Below are positions 19,685 to 29,063 of a DNA stretch of 64,000 nucleotides, piece by piece. The position numbers were made by a program, and so were the translations under genes. How positions within the stretch are numbered: position 1 is the first letter of the stretch; each line of letters starts with the position of its first letter. This DNA comes from Paenibacillus methanolicus (GTDB taxonomy: Bacteria; Bacillota; Bacilli; Paenibacillales; Paenibacillaceae): contig NZ_VNHS01000003.1 of assembly GCF_008124765.1 (NCBI RefSeq), positions 310,001 through 374,000 on the forward strand. Reading direction: 5' to 3'. Below the pieces are notes generated by a model, which saw nothing but the letters and a program-made list of their open reading frames with translations, was not told the DNA's origin and did not search any database.

Positions 19685-21493
19685 TTACTCCGCGGCGACT
19701 CCACCTTCATCTTCAACGGCTTGCAGCACGCTCTCTCCCGTAGACTTCCGTCCGCTCGCCATCTCTTCCAAGATACCGCCAATCAAGCTCTCGTAGTCTT
19801 CATTCCGAAGCGAGAACAGCTCATCCGCTTTCTTCCTGGCATCCATTCGAAGCTCCTGCGCATCGCTCCATAAGAAGACGCTGCGCATGCGCTCCGCCAG
19901 CGCCCCCCTGCTCCCGCCTTGCTCGATATAGGTGTTCATGATTTCGTAATCGCGAATCCCTTTCTGGAGCAGCTTATAGCGGAGCGTCAGCATCGGCTTC
20001 CCGTCCCGCCCCGGGTAGACGAAATTCGTATCGCCGGCTGGGAAGAGCGGGTAGTGATAAGCAATGCGGTCCAATGGATCGTTCGGCCATACCGTATAAT
20101 TCCAGCGCAGAAAGCCATCCAGACGGAAATGCCAGGCCAGCCACGGAATCACCCTGCTCTCGAGCAAGTGCGAGGAGATGAACGTATTGGGATGGATTTT
20201 ATCGCAAGCGACATAGAAGAGCGTTTTCCCCGATTGCCCCTGCTTGAGCGCCATAATCTGGTCATGCTCGACCGCCACGCAGCCCAGGTACGGCACATGA
20301 TCGAGCAATCCTTCCTCCTTGATAAACTCCGCATGGTTGATCGCAACCTTGTACTGGAACGAGGGCGCCATCGCCCGCAGCGTTTGCAGGCGGCTCCGGA
20401 AGAGTTCCAGGTCGGCCGGTTCATCCGCCAATATGCGCACCTTCTCGATCCAGCCCCGCTCGATAAAATGCTTCTCCAGCGCGGCGACATACAACTCAAG
20501 CTGCCCTTGTTCCCGCATGTATTGATACGACCCGCTGCTTGCGTCATAGTAACGGACCCGGATCGCGTCGCTAAATTCCGGGATGACGCGGCCATACCCC
20601 GCATCCTCCAACACCCATATATTGAGCAGTCCGAAAACCTCGATCTCCTCGCGAATCCCATGCTTCATACATAACGCCACGTACCGGTCGAGAGAGCTAA
20701 AGTCGTATACCCAGCTGTGATCCTCCCGCCGCACGACGCGGACGATACTATATTCGAACATATTCGCAGGGTCGATCCGATCATAGCAGGAAGCTTGCCC
20801 GGACCACGGAATTTCGGAGACGACGACGGAGATCGCTTTCTGCCCGAGATCGGCCAAGGAGGCCACATAAGGTTCCAATATCTCAAAATGCTGCTCGCTC
20901 CACAACGCCACATCGTATTTGCGGGCGATATTGGCATTGTGCTGCCACAAATCTAAGTAAAACGAATGGTCGGCTGGCTGCTTTAACGCGACGTCCACCA
21001 CGTTGACCTCGAAGCTCAACGTGCGGAGGACGATCTCGTCCTCGAACATGCGATGCCCGTACACCGTAATTTGAGGATGATAAACGCCAGGATCCGCATC
21101 CGCGTCGATTTGAACTTCGATCCACACGGGCTGCACGCGCCTCTTCTCCACATGCAGATAGGACTGCCCCAGAATCATATCCGATTTCAGCTGCCGGTCA
21201 TCGTCTTCCACCAGCCCGATCAGATTCGCGGTGACGCGCCCATTCGCAAGCCCGGGCACCTTCACGCCTACGCGAACGATGTCAATGGGACCACGCTCGT
21301 AGAATGCGGCTTCCCCATTCACCCCGACTAACATTTCCTCTTCCGAATAGATCAGAAGCTGTACCGCGGCCCGGTCGTTCTTCCCGCAGATGAGCGAAAT
21401 CGTTTTATGCTCGTCGAATGGGATGGCGAATTTCTGATAGGCGCCGAATACATATTTGTAGCTGTCGTGCTCCAAACCCAACGTAATGTTCAT
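19685..21493 (-). CDS. DUF4091 domain protein, glycoside-hydrolase-like
   Basis: This 602-residue protein has an N-terminal beta-sandwich (about 1-170), a TIM-barrel-like middle and a C-terminal DUF4091 stretch (about 490-545: FLRWNYTVWPNDPL, FPAGDTNFVYPG, RYKLLQKGIRDYE). There is no signal peptide. DUF4091 proteins resemble glycoside hydrolases but I know of no firm general activity. AGGAGG precedes the ATG at 21493. It is divergent from an AraC regulator at 21653, which likely controls it. Confidence 0.82.
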   Translation of the reverse strand: MNITLGLEHDSYKYVFGAYQKFAIPFDEHKTISLICGKNDRAAVQLLIYSEEEMLVGVNGEAAFYERGPIDIVRVGVKVPGLANGRVTANLIGLVEDDDRQLKSDMILGQSYLHVEKRRVQPVWIEVQIDADADPGVYHPQITVYGHRMFEDEIVLRTLSFEVNVVDVALKQPADHSFYLDLWQHNANIARKYDVALWSEQHFEILEPYVASLADLGQKAISVVVSEIPWSGQASCYDRIDPANMFEYSIVRVVRREDHSWVYDFSSLDRYVALCMKHGIREEIEVFGLLNIWVLEDAGYGRVIPEFSDAIRVRYYDASSGSYQYMREQGQLELYVAALEKHFIERGWIEKVRILADEPADLELFRSRLQTLRAMAPSFQYKVAINHAEFIKEEGLLDHVPYLGCVAVEHDQIMALKQGQSGKTLFYVACDKIHPNTFISSHLLESRVIPWLAWHFRLDGFLRWNYTVWPNDPLDRIAYHYPLFPAGDTNFVYPGRDGKPMLTLRYKLLQKGIRDYEIMNTYIEQGGSRGALAERMRSVFLWSDAQELRMDARKKADELFSLRNEDYESLIGGILEEMASGRKSTGESVLQAVEDEGGVAAE

Positions 21494-21652
21494 CGCGAAT
21501 GCCTCCTATTTGGCTATCTCTACAATCTGAGTATAGCCTTCAAGGAGCAGGAAGCCGTATACACAATAACCGTGTTTATATGGATTTTTCACGTATCTAT
21601 GATAAAGTTTAATCAGAATGTCGCGACAGGCAAAAGGGAAGCGGAGGACGAG

Positions 21653-22525
21653 ATGGATTACGTAAGTTTCTATCGGATACCGGATGATGATGATCAGGGC
21701 TGCAGCGATACGAGCTGGCATTTGCTTCTCAATTCGGCAGGTTATTATAAGTTCGAATCCTACTTTCGGATGACCCACCGCCGGAGGGGGCGTAAGGATT
21801 TTTACCTCTCTTATAATCATGACGGCCCGATGACGATCTACCTGAAGGGCGAGAAACGCGTTCTTGAGCCGGGAAGCTTCTTCTTGTATCGACCGTCTGA
21901 GGAGCAGCACTACGGGCACTACTTGGAGCAGGAGTTTCTCGCGTATTGGGTGCACTTTACCGGGTATGGGGCGGAAGAGCTGCTGTACCGAACGGGGCTG
22001 ACGGAGAACAATGCGCTCCGCATAGGAGCTTCCGATCCGATTGCCTCGCAGTTCGAAGCGATGATGGATGAATTGCGCGATAAGAAACCGGGCTACGAGC
22101 TGGCATCCGCGTCGCATCTCTCCTATTTGTTCGCGATGATCTCGCGGCAGCTGGAACGGTCGTCCCACGCCGGGGACGGCATGATTCATAGCGATATCTA
22201 TACGTCCCTGCAATATATCCACACGCACTACGCGGAAGACATTTATGTCAAACAGCTCGCAGACCTCGCTCATCTCAGCGCGGATCGGTTTACCACGTTG
22301 TTCAAACGCATGACCGCCGCCACGCCGCAGCAGTATATTCTCCGGTTCCGTCTGCAACGAGCCAGCGAGCTGTTGAAGCGCACCAGCTTGAATATCCAGC
22401 AGATTGCAAGCGTCACCGGATTTGAAGACCAGCTGTATTTCAGCCGCATGTTCAAGAAAGCCTACCTTCAGACGCCGTCCGAATATCGGTCGAGGTTCGA
22501 TGAGGGAGAAGGAGGAGACTTGTAG
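21653..22525 (+). CDS. AraC family regulator with cupin sensor domain
   Basis: This 290-residue protein has an N-terminal AraC-binding cupin (YLKGEKRVLEPGSFFLYRPSEEQHYG, EFLAYWVHFTG) and a C-terminal helix-turn-helix pair (QLADLAHLSADRFTTLFKRM, IASVTGFEDQLYFSRMFKKAY). The ATG at 21653 follows GGAGG at proper spacing; the longer upstream frame lacks a site and overlaps the divergent gene. Probable regulator of the divergent DUF4091 gene. Confidence 0.88.
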   Translation: MDYVSFYRIPDDDDQGCSDTSWHLLLNSAGYYKFESYFRMTHRRRGRKDFYLSYNHDGPMTIYLKGEKRVLEPGSFFLYRPSEEQHYGHYLEQEFLAYWVHFTGYGAEELLYRTGLTENNALRIGASDPIASQFEAMMDELRDKKPGYELASASHLSYLFAMISRQLERSSHAGDGMIHSDIYTSLQYIHTHYAEDIYVKQLADLAHLSADRFTTLFKRMTAATPQQYILRFRLQRASELLKRTSLNIQQIASVTGFEDQLYFSRMFKKAYLQTPSEYRSRFDEGEGGDL

Positions 22526-22551
22526 CGGCCATGGCTCGATTGAACAAAAAC

Positions 22552-22577
22552 AGCCGACGCGTTCGGACGCGTCGGCT
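22552..22577. terminator. Bidirectional intrinsic terminator
   Basis: AGCCGACGCG and CGCGTCGGCT form a 10-bp stem with a 6-nt loop. The minus strand has a TTTTTG tail and the plus strand TTCCTTC. It ends both the AraC gene and the convergent SGNH hydrolase gene. Confidence 0.85.
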
Positions 22578-22616
22578 TCCTTCATTCGGATAAGTTACCT
22601 AAAAGTAGGATTGCGC

Positions 22617-23276
22617 TTATAACCCCCTGCCATATTCGAAGCCGATCGATTGAAGAAATGCCCGTGCAATTACGGCGTGTCCAGCCATGGTCGGATGTAC
22701 GCGGTCCCACGCGAGCGTTGCCGAATAGAGATGATTCAGCACCTGGTTGAAGGCCGCCTGGGTATCGACGAACAAGGCATCGTGCTTGGCCGCGATTCGC
22801 TTGACGACTTCGCCGTACCGATCCATCGTGCGGCGCATCGGATCAGCCGCGTTCGATTCGATATAGAACGGCGTCATCAGCACAAGCCCTTGCAGCCGCG
22901 GTCTCGTGCGCGCGACCAATTCCTCCAACGTTTCTTCATATTCTTCGATGTAGACGTGCTTCTCCGTCTGTCCCGGCATGTCGTACTGCCGCCAGACATC
23001 GTTAATGCCGATCATGATCGACAGCCAATCGGGATTCAAATCCGCGACGTCCGTTTGCCAGCGCGCCTTCAAATCCCGAACGGTGTTGCCGCCTATACCC
23101 ATATTGACCACTCGGATGCCGAGCTCTGGATAAGCAGCCGTCAGCAGCGCATCCACGAGGGACACGTATCCTTTGCCGATCGCCCCGAACAGCCCTTCCC
23201 CATAGGGTCTCGCCCGTTCGCAATCCGTGATGGAATCGCCGATCATGACCAGTTTCGATTTTGGCGCCAAGCGCAT
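22617..23276 (-). CDS. SGNH/GDSL hydrolase
   Basis: This 219-residue esterase-type hydrolase has all SGNH blocks: GDSIT (Ser nucleophile, block I), MGIGGNTV (Gly, block II), GINDVW (Asn, block III) and DRVHPT (Asp/His, block V). There is no signal peptide. The ATG at 23276 follows AAGGAGG; 27 extra residues of the longer frame are dismissed. A likely role is deacetylation of sugars, fitting the surrounding sugar enzymes; the substrate is unknown. Confidence 0.9.
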   Translation of the reverse strand: MRLAPKSKLVMIGDSITDCERARPYGEGLFGAIGKGYVSLVDALLTAAYPELGIRVVNMGIGGNTVRDLKARWQTDVADLNPDWLSIMIGINDVWRQYDMPGQTEKHVYIEEYEETLEELVARTRPRLQGLVLMTPFYIESNAADPMRRTMDRYGEVVKRIAAKHDALFVDTQAAFNQVLNHLYSATLAWDRVHPTMAGHAVIARAFLQSIGFEYGRGL

Positions 23277-23426
23277 GGTTGGTGAGCCTCCTTTTTCGTT
23301 ACATGTATTTGCATTTCTTCCCGAACAATTTCTACCATAACATGTTCCACCAGCCAATAGAAGCGCTTCGCAATTGCTTTATTTCACCTTGCCTGGTCGT
23401 TCAACTCGCTTCAATCGGCGACCTTC

Positions 23427-24428
23427 TTACCAAGGGGTCAATCTGCGGTAATGCGCCAGCGAGACTTGGCCGAGAAGCGCCTCCCCATTGGCGAAGCGAG
23501 CCAGCTCGTCGACGACGAAATCGCATAGCTCGCGCTTCAGGAGACCATGATAGCCGCCGATATGCGGCAGACACAGCACATTCGGGAGCGCCAGCAATTC
23601 ATGGTCGACCCCCAACGGCTCCCGGTCGTAGACGTCAAGCGCCGCGAATATACGTCCGCCGCGCAGCGCGTCGAGCAAAGCGTTCTCTTGCACGATCGGC
23701 CCGCGGGCCGTATTCACCAACAGTCCGCCGTCGCGCAGCCGATTCAGCTGTTCCGCGCCGATCATGCCTTCCGTGCGAGGCGTCCACGTATTGTGAAGCG
23801 AGACGATGTCGCATCGTTCGAACAATTCGTTCAGCCCGCACAACTCCACCCCGAGCGCATCCGCTTCCGCTTGCGTGCAATAGCTCGAATGCAGCAAAAG
23901 CTTGGCGTGGAACGGCTGCAGCATGCGAATGACTTGCTTGGAGATTTCGCCATAGCCGACCAGTCCGATCACTCTGCGCGTAACGCCTAGAACGGTTTCG
24001 CGGTTGTTGACGCTCCATCGTCCTTGTTTCAGTCTACCGCTATAGCCCGCATGGTCCCAAGCACCCGCGAGTATGAGAGATACCGCGCACTCCGCGGTCG
24101 AGAGCGCCAGCACTTTGTTGGCCGAAGTTACCGCGATCGGGAGATCGAATACATCCTCGTCGACGATGCCGGCGACGCTCCCCGCTCCATGTCCGATGAA
24201 CTTCAAGCTGCGAGCCTGCGCCAGCACCTGCGAGGTGAATCTAGGCGATCCCCATGACGTGATGACCGCATCGTACATCTCGATTCGATTCGCTAACTTT
24301 TCGCTGTCGAACGGCTCGGCAAGCGGGACAAAATCTACGTCCGCGAAGCGCGACAGCTTATCGATCGTGGACTCCTGCCAGAACATGTCCCGCAAGCCCG
24401 GGTCCGCAATGGCGACTAATGTTTTCAT
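23427..24428 (-). CDS. D-isomer-specific 2-hydroxyacid dehydrogenase family protein
   Basis: This 333-residue protein has the NAD-binding motif GLVGYGEISKQV, the catalytic Arg in NTARGPIV, Glu in DREPL and His in PHIGGY. It reduces a 2-keto acid or oxidises a 2-hydroxy acid with NAD(P). AAGGAGG precedes the ATG, 13 bp after the stop of the isomerase gene, so the two form an operon. Confidence 0.9.
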   Translation of the reverse strand: MKTLVAIADPGLRDMFWQESTIDKLSRFADVDFVPLAEPFDSEKLANRIEMYDAVITSWGSPRFTSQVLAQARSLKFIGHGAGSVAGIVDEDVFDLPIAVTSANKVLALSTAECAVSLILAGAWDHAGYSGRLKQGRWSVNNRETVLGVTRRVIGLVGYGEISKQVIRMLQPFHAKLLLHSSYCTQAEADALGVELCGLNELFERCDIVSLHNTWTPRTEGMIGAEQLNRLRDGGLLVNTARGPIVQENALLDALRGGRIFAALDVYDREPLGVDHELLALPNVLCLPHIGGYHGLLKRELCDFVVDELARFANGEALLGQVSLAHYRRLTPW

Positions 24429-24441
24429 GAGGTCATCCTCC

Positions 24442-25284
24442 TTATTTGTTCGGCGACTGGGAAGCGCTTTTCATCAACGCGACATAGTCCGGGAATACGG
24501 TCTCCGGCTCCATGCCGGGTACTTGCAGTTCTTTGCGCCATTTGGTCTCCCACTCCAAGGAGTAGTACCCGCAGTATCCGGACTGTTCCAGCAGCTTCAC
24601 GATCGCCATGATCGGAACCTGGCCTTCGCCTAGCTTGGTATATTTCCAGCTCAGCGCCATCGGATCGTCGAACGGAACGCCGTCCTTCATATGGACGTGG
24701 GCCAGCTGCGGACCTAACAGCGCGATCGTCTCCTCCGGCGGCTCCCCCTCCTCCAGTGGATGAATGATGTCATAGATGACCGCGCAATTCGGACGATTCA
24801 CGTCATCCAGCAGCTGTCGAAGCGAACGGCCGGTCGCGAACTCGTTATGCGTTTCGATCCAGACCTGCACCCCGTAGATGGCGGCCACATCGCAAGCTTC
24901 TTGAACGCGGCTTACGATGGCGGGATAATCGATAGCCGGAACCGGACTATCCTTGCGTTCATTGAAATAGCCGAGGAAAATTCGCACGCCGTCCGCCTGC
25001 AGATCTCTCGCCAATGCAGCCACGCCCATAAAGTGTGTCAGCTGCGCGGCATCCCCCTCGTTCCCGGTGAAGCATACGTTTGAACCGATATTGGTAATTC
25101 GCAGGCCAGCCGCCTCCAGTTTGTGCAGCGCCGTCTGCCGAGCGGAAGCGGACATATCCGCGGATATCCCCCAATTCGCGCCTTCCCTCAGCTCCATCCC
25201 ATGAAATCCGCACGACTTGGCAATTCCGATCATGTCGTCCAACGACCAGCCCTCGCATGGCAAGGTGCTAAACGCCGTTTTCAA
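24442..25284 (-). CDS. Sugar phosphate isomerase/epimerase family protein
   Basis: A TIM barrel (GFHGMELREGANWG, VWIETHNEFATG, VIYDIIHPLEEGE, LAHVHMKDGVPF, GYYSLEWETKW) with metal-ligand Glu, Asp, His and Glu in the expected strands. The ATG at 25296 directly abuts GAGGAG without a spacer. The TTG at 25284 has GGAGG five bases upstream and is the more likely start. First gene of an operon with the 2-hydroxyacid dehydrogenase; divergent from an AraC gene. Confidence 0.87.
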   Translation of the reverse strand: MKTAFSTLPCEGWSLDDMIGIAKSCGFHGMELREGANWGISADMSASARQTALHKLEAAGLRITNIGSNVCFTGNEGDAAQLTHFMGVAALARDLQADGVRIFLGYFNERKDSPVPAIDYPAIVSRVQEACDVAAIYGVQVWIETHNEFATGRSLRQLLDDVNRPNCAVIYDIIHPLEEGEPPEETIALLGPQLAHVHMKDGVPFDDPMALSWKYTKLGEGQVPIMAIVKLLEQSGYCGYYSLEWETKWRKELQVPGMEPETVFPDYVALMKSASQSPNK

Positions 25285-25453
25285 GATGTCCTCCATCTCC
25301 TCTCTAAGATCGAATAACCCTTCTAGTAAGCATTATGGCAGTCGCGGATGCTCGGCCGCTTTACCTTTTCCGCGATTTTTTTGAACAATTCCGCGATTCC
25401 GTGTACGATGTTGATGAAGCCGTTATGTAACGATTCCGATCTCGGAGGTTCGC

Positions 25454-26359
25454 ATGCCCAACCACCCGGAGTACCCGATTTATCGCTCCAACGAGATGCT
25501 GAACGAGGAATTCCCGTTCAAAATCGAAATTCGCACGCCGTCCGCGATGAATCGCGTCCTGCATGCGCACGAGCATTTGCAGCTTTGCTATCTGATGTCC
25601 GGCAGTTGTCTGCATTGGGCGGTCGGCCGGCAGTTCGTGCTGACCAAAGGGGATCTGTTCTCCATTCCGCCGTTCCAGGAACATCGGCTCGAACCCCGCG
25701 AGGACATGGACTTCGTGATGATTCAGGTCGATTTCATGCCCCAGGCGGTGAATGAGAACTTTCGCGATATCGCGCACATGCAAACGTTCCTCGACTTTGC
25801 ATATATCCGCCCCCTCCTATCGGAAGCCGACCTCATGCCCAAAATGACCTTGCCCGCCGCCACCCAATCAATCGTGGAGACCGTATTGGAATCGCTCCTG
25901 GCCGAATGGCGGGAACGCGAAGAAGGCTATCGTCTGGCCATTAAAGCGGAGCTGCTCAAGCTCCTCGTCATTGCTGGCCGGCAGTACAAACGATTTACGC
26001 AAACGCAAAGCCAGAACGAACGACAAAAGGTCGCGCTCCACCGGGAAGCGTTCTATGAGGCGATCGACTACATGCAGTCGCACTACGACGAGGATCTTCA
26101 CTTGGACGAGGTCGCCGCCAGAGCCTTGATGGCCCCTTCCTACTTCAGCAATATGCTGAAGCTGGTTAAGGGCAAGTCCTATATCGAGCTGCTGTCCGCG
26201 ATCCGCGTGCAGGCTTCCATGGAGCTGCTGGCCGATACCGATCTCACGATTACCGAAATCGCGACGCGCGTCGGCTACAACCATATCAGTCACTTCAACC
26301 GAACCTTCAAGAGGCACACCGGAATCACGCCAGGCGATTATCGCAAACATCAGGCTTAA
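25454..26359 (+). CDS. AraC family regulator with cupin sensor domain
   Basis: This 301-residue protein has a cupin sensor (HAHEHLQLCYLMSG, LTKGDLFSIPPFQEHRLEP) and a C-terminal AraC domain (EIATRVGYNHISHFNRTFKRHTGITPGDYRKH). CGGAGG lies five bases before the ATG. Divergent from the isomerase/dehydrogenase operon, its probable target. Confidence 0.9.
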   Translation: MPNHPEYPIYRSNEMLNEEFPFKIEIRTPSAMNRVLHAHEHLQLCYLMSGSCLHWAVGRQFVLTKGDLFSIPPFQEHRLEPREDMDFVMIQVDFMPQAVNENFRDIAHMQTFLDFAYIRPLLSEADLMPKMTLPAATQSIVETVLESLLAEWREREEGYRLAIKAELLKLLVIAGRQYKRFTQTQSQNERQKVALHREAFYEAIDYMQSHYDEDLHLDEVAARALMAPSYFSNMLKLVKGKSYIELLSAIRVQASMELLADTDLTITEIATRVGYNHISHFNRTFKRHTGITPGDYRKHQA

Positions 26360-26393
26360 ACCCGGTTGGTTCTTGGCTGATCCAATAAAGCAA

Positions 26394-26427
26394 AACGACC
26401 GCGCACCCAAACGGATGCGCGATCGTT
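26394..26427. terminator. Hairpin between convergent genes
   Basis: AACGACCGCGCA pairs with TGCGCGATCGTT with one mismatch. It lies between the AraC gene and the ferritin-like gene. On the minus strand the stem is followed by TTGC, so the tail is weak. Confidence 0.55.
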
Positions 26428-26515
26428 ATGAATTGCGGTGATTGCTTGTTGTTCGCGGCGAGCCGAGCACCGGGTTGTTTCTGCTTCTCGGCGAGGATGC
26501 GGTCCATGGTCGCCA

Positions 26516-26947
26516 TTACCGACGAAGCGGCGCAAGCAAATAGTTCCATTTCGATACGATCGCCACGTTATCGATGGCGATTTTGGCGATTAAATTCTGA
26601 TAATAGCCTGTTGGCATGGCGGCAAGAATACTCCCTGCGCGCTGTACCATCGTCCATTTGTTAAATAAGGCTTCCTTTAAGCCTTCCTCATAGGAAGCGG
26701 CGTCCTTATACATCGTAATCGGCGCGGTCAGCTGAACAGCCCTTCCCGTGAAGGCCGCGTAGATCTCGCGCAATATGTTCAAATGCTTGCGTTCATCATC
26801 CCGGATAGAGGCAATGATGGTTCGCGCCTCCTCGGATGGCGCCAGTTCGATAAGCTTGCGATAAAACGATTCCGTGTTGCTCTCCGCATTCGCCGTCGTC
26901 TGAATAAGCTGGAGCGACTCCCGCATCGCGGTATAGGGCAGCGGCAT
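26516..26947 (-). CDS. Ferritin-like / rubrerythrin-type small protein
   Basis: This 143-residue all-helical protein has two E-x6-Y / D-E-x-x-H pairs (ESNTESFYRKL and RDDERKHLNILREIY) resembling the first half of a ferritin-like di-iron site. The matching ligands of the second helix pair are weak (EEGLKEALFNKW), so metal binding is uncertain. It may protect from oxidative stress or be a spore-associated protein. The start is uncertain: the ATG at 26947 directly abuts GGAG and the ATG at 26926 lacks a site. Confidence 0.65.
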   Translation of the reverse strand: MPLPYTAMRESLQLIQTTANAESNTESFYRKLIELAPSEEARTIIASIRDDERKHLNILREIYAAFTGRAVQLTAPITMYKDAASYEEGLKEALFNKWTMVQRAGSILAAMPTGYYQNLIAKIAIDNVAIVSKWNYLLAPLRR

Positions 26948-27003
26948 CTCCGTTTGACGTATACCCCAGACGGCGCATCCCTCGTTGGATCCGAAACGAC
27001 AAA

Positions 27004-27048
27004 AAGACGATCCGCGGCGGCTCGCAAGCTGCGATCGCGGATCGTCTT
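27004..27048. terminator. Bidirectional intrinsic terminator
   Basis: AAGACGATCCGCG and CGCGGATCGTCTT form a 13-bp perfect stem around a 19-nt loop. The minus strand has a TTTTTG tail. It ends the ArsR-type gene. Confidence 0.8.
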
Positions 27049-27084
27049 CTCCTCATTGCTAGAATCTATTATTCGTCACGACTA

Positions 27085-27459
27085 CTACGCCTTCTCCTGC
27101 TGTCCGGGCTCGGCCCATCCTTCCGGAAGCGGATAAGCAGCCGCCTCTCCGGTCGAGGTTTCGTAGGCTTGCAGTATCGTCTGGAGCAGACCCGGGAACC
27201 GAGCTTCCAGATCTTCATGCCGGATGCTCTGCAGCCGCTGCGTACCTTGAATCCGGGTACGGGTAATGCCCGATTCGCGTAGCGTGCGCATATGGTGGGA
27301 CAAGGTTGATTTGACAATGGGCAATTCGAGACAACCGCAGGATCCTTCACCCATCTTGACCAGCGTGGCCACCAAGCGGATGCGAATCGGATCGCTTAGC
27401 GCATATAACACGGAAGTGAGTTGAAGATCAGATCGATCGGGATGATGTAATGCTTTCAA
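27085..27459 (-). CDS. ArsR-type winged-helix repressor
   Basis: This 124-residue winged-helix protein (VLYALSDPIRIRLVATL, KSTLSHHMRTLRESGITRTRIQG) resembles ArsR regulators of MFS pumps in Paenibacillus. The start is the TTG at 27459 behind GGAAGGGG with a 9-nt spacer; the 26 upstream residues of the longer frame look non-coding. It has no CxC metal motif of the ArsR/SmtB sensors; only a C-G-C pair lies near helix 3 (GEGSCGCLELP). It is divergent from an MFS gene, with a 32-bp palindrome between them as likely operator. Confidence 0.87.
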   Translation of the reverse strand: MKALHHPDRSDLQLTSVLYALSDPIRIRLVATLVKMGEGSCGCLELPIVKSTLSHHMRTLRESGITRTRIQGTQRLQSIRHEDLEARFPGLLQTILQAYETSTGEAAAYPLPEGWAEPGQQEKA

Positions 27460-27551
27460 GTGGAGCAGCCCCTTCCGCCGATAACGTGTAATCGCCGTGC
27501 GTGAATAATTTGGAAAGTAATAATTGCATCGTATCATATTCCATGCTATAT

Positions 27552-27583
27552 TTCTAATGTTCGATTATAATCGAACATTAGAA
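27552..27583. promoter_or_regulatory. Perfect 32-bp palindromic operator
   Basis: The two 16-bp arms (TTCTAATGTTCGATTA and its exact reverse complement) meet without a spacer. The site lies between the divergent ArsR and MFS genes, 20 bp before the MFS start, and would block both promoters when bound by the repressor. Confidence 0.8.
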
Positions 27584-27602
27584 CATGGAAAAGAGGGATA
27601 TT

Positions 27603-29000
27603 ATGCCGGGAACGGATATTGCCCATCGCGCAAGCGAAGAAAAGGCGCCCATTCACGAAGGCGTCTTCACGCTGCTGCTCGGATTTACGATCGTGCTCGT
27701 CATTATGAATACGATGATGTTCAACCTCGCCTTGCCCGATGTCGCGATTGATTTCGCGCTATCATCCACCTCGGTATCGTGGATCGTGACCGGTTACTCC
27801 ATTCTGTTCGCCATCTCGTCCATCACGTACAGCCGGCTCTCCGACTTCGTGCCGATCAAACGTCTATATGTCATCGGACTGTTGTCGTTCGGCGGGGCGG
27901 CCATCCTCGGCTTATTCAGCAATGGCTTCCTCCCGCTCTTAATCGCGCGACTGATTCAGGCTTCCGGCGCTGGCGCGATTCCCGCGCTGTCCATGGTCCT
28001 GATCACAAGGTACGTGCCCGTGGAGAGAAGGGGCAAAGCCATGGCCGCCATTATGTCGGCCGCGTCGCTCGGGTTAGGTCTGGGCCCCGTCATCGGAGGG
28101 GTCATCGTCGAATATATGGGTTGGCATTACCTATTCGCCATAACCGCTCTTACGCTGCTGCTCATTCCGTTCTACATCCGGCTGCTTCCCAAAGAGATGC
28201 CGGCGAAAGGAAGCTTCGATCTGCTTGGCGCCTTGTTCGCGGGCATCGGCACGACGGGACTTCTGCTGTTCCTGACCAGTCAAGCTTGGTATTGGCTGGC
28301 GGCCGGGTTGGCGGCCATCATCTTGTTCGTCGTGCGCATTCGCATCGCCCAAGATCCCTTCGTACAGCCGGCTCTATTCCGTAATGCGCGTTATTTGACC
28401 GTTAGCGCCGTCGGAATAGGCGCCTATCTGTGCAGCTTTGCCACCTTGTTCATTTTGCCGCAGGTTCTGGTCCATCAATTCGGATTATCGGCCAGTCAAT
28501 CCGGCTTTATTATTTTCCCCGGTTCCATGCTGGCGATGATTCTGTCGCGCTCGGTCGGGAGAATTATCGATCGGCACGGCAATCGCTTCATCATCCAATA
28601 CGTGCCATGGCTTATGCTGGCATCCGTCGTGCTGTTCGCGCTCTTCGCCGCACGCTCGTATTGGGCGGTCCTGTTCATCTACATGATCATGAGCGTCGGG
28701 TTCACGTTCCTGTCCAGCAGCGTCTCGAACGAGCTGTCGCGTCTGCTGCCCGGATCGCAAGTCGGCTCGGGACTGGGATTGTTCCAGCTGCTGCAATTTT
28801 TCAGCGGCGCATTCGGCATCGCGGCGACGGCGACGGCGCTCGAATGGCAGCATGCCCGCGCCCTTGCTTCCGCCTATAGCAGCATTTTCTGGGGAATGGT
28901 GCTGATCGTCCTGTTGGCTATCGTGTGCGGCTTCTTCTATACCCGGCAAAACAGATCGAACAACCCGTCCGCTTCATCGCCACTACCCTCAACGAGGTAA
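27603..29000 (+). CDS. MFS drug efflux transporter, 14-helix (DHA2) type
   Basis: A 465-residue membrane protein with many hydrophobic helices. It has the motif C-like LGLGPVIGGVIVEYMGWHYLF, motif A-like SRLSDFVPIKRLYVIG and an early NTMMFNLALPDVAIDF. It likely exports a toxic compound by proton antiport. The ATG at 27603 has AGAGGG six bases upstream. Controlled by the divergent ArsR-type repressor through the palindrome at 27552-27583. Confidence 0.9.
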   Translation: MPGTDIAHRASEEKAPIHEGVFTLLLGFTIVLVIMNTMMFNLALPDVAIDFALSSTSVSWIVTGYSILFAISSITYSRLSDFVPIKRLYVIGLLSFGGAAILGLFSNGFLPLLIARLIQASGAGAIPALSMVLITRYVPVERRGKAMAAIMSAASLGLGLGPVIGGVIVEYMGWHYLFAITALTLLLIPFYIRLLPKEMPAKGSFDLLGALFAGIGTTGLLLFLTSQAWYWLAAGLAAIILFVVRIRIAQDPFVQPALFRNARYLTVSAVGIGAYLCSFATLFILPQVLVHQFGLSASQSGFIIFPGSMLAMILSRSVGRIIDRHGNRFIIQYVPWLMLASVVLFALFAARSYWAVLFIYMIMSVGFTFLSSSVSNELSRLLPGSQVGSGLGLFQLLQFFSGAFGIAATATALEWQHARALASAYSSIFWGMVLIVLLAIVCGFFYTRQNRSNNPSASSPLPSTR

Positions 29001-29016
29001 CGGCAGCAGCACGAAC

Positions 29017-29059
29017 AGAGGTGTCCCATCGTCATCCTAGATGACGATGGGACACCTCT
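29017..29059. terminator. Bidirectional intrinsic terminator, 19-bp stem
   Basis: AGAGGTGTCCCATCGTCAT pairs perfectly with its complement around a CCTAG loop. It separates the convergent MFS and RCC1-repeat genes. Confidence 0.85.
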
Positions 29060-29063
29060 TCGA

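Noticed and set aside
21506..22585. 359-codon minus-strand frame
   Set aside because: Antisense to the AraC gene at 21653-22525, which has clear cupin and helix-turn-helix motifs and a good ribosome site.
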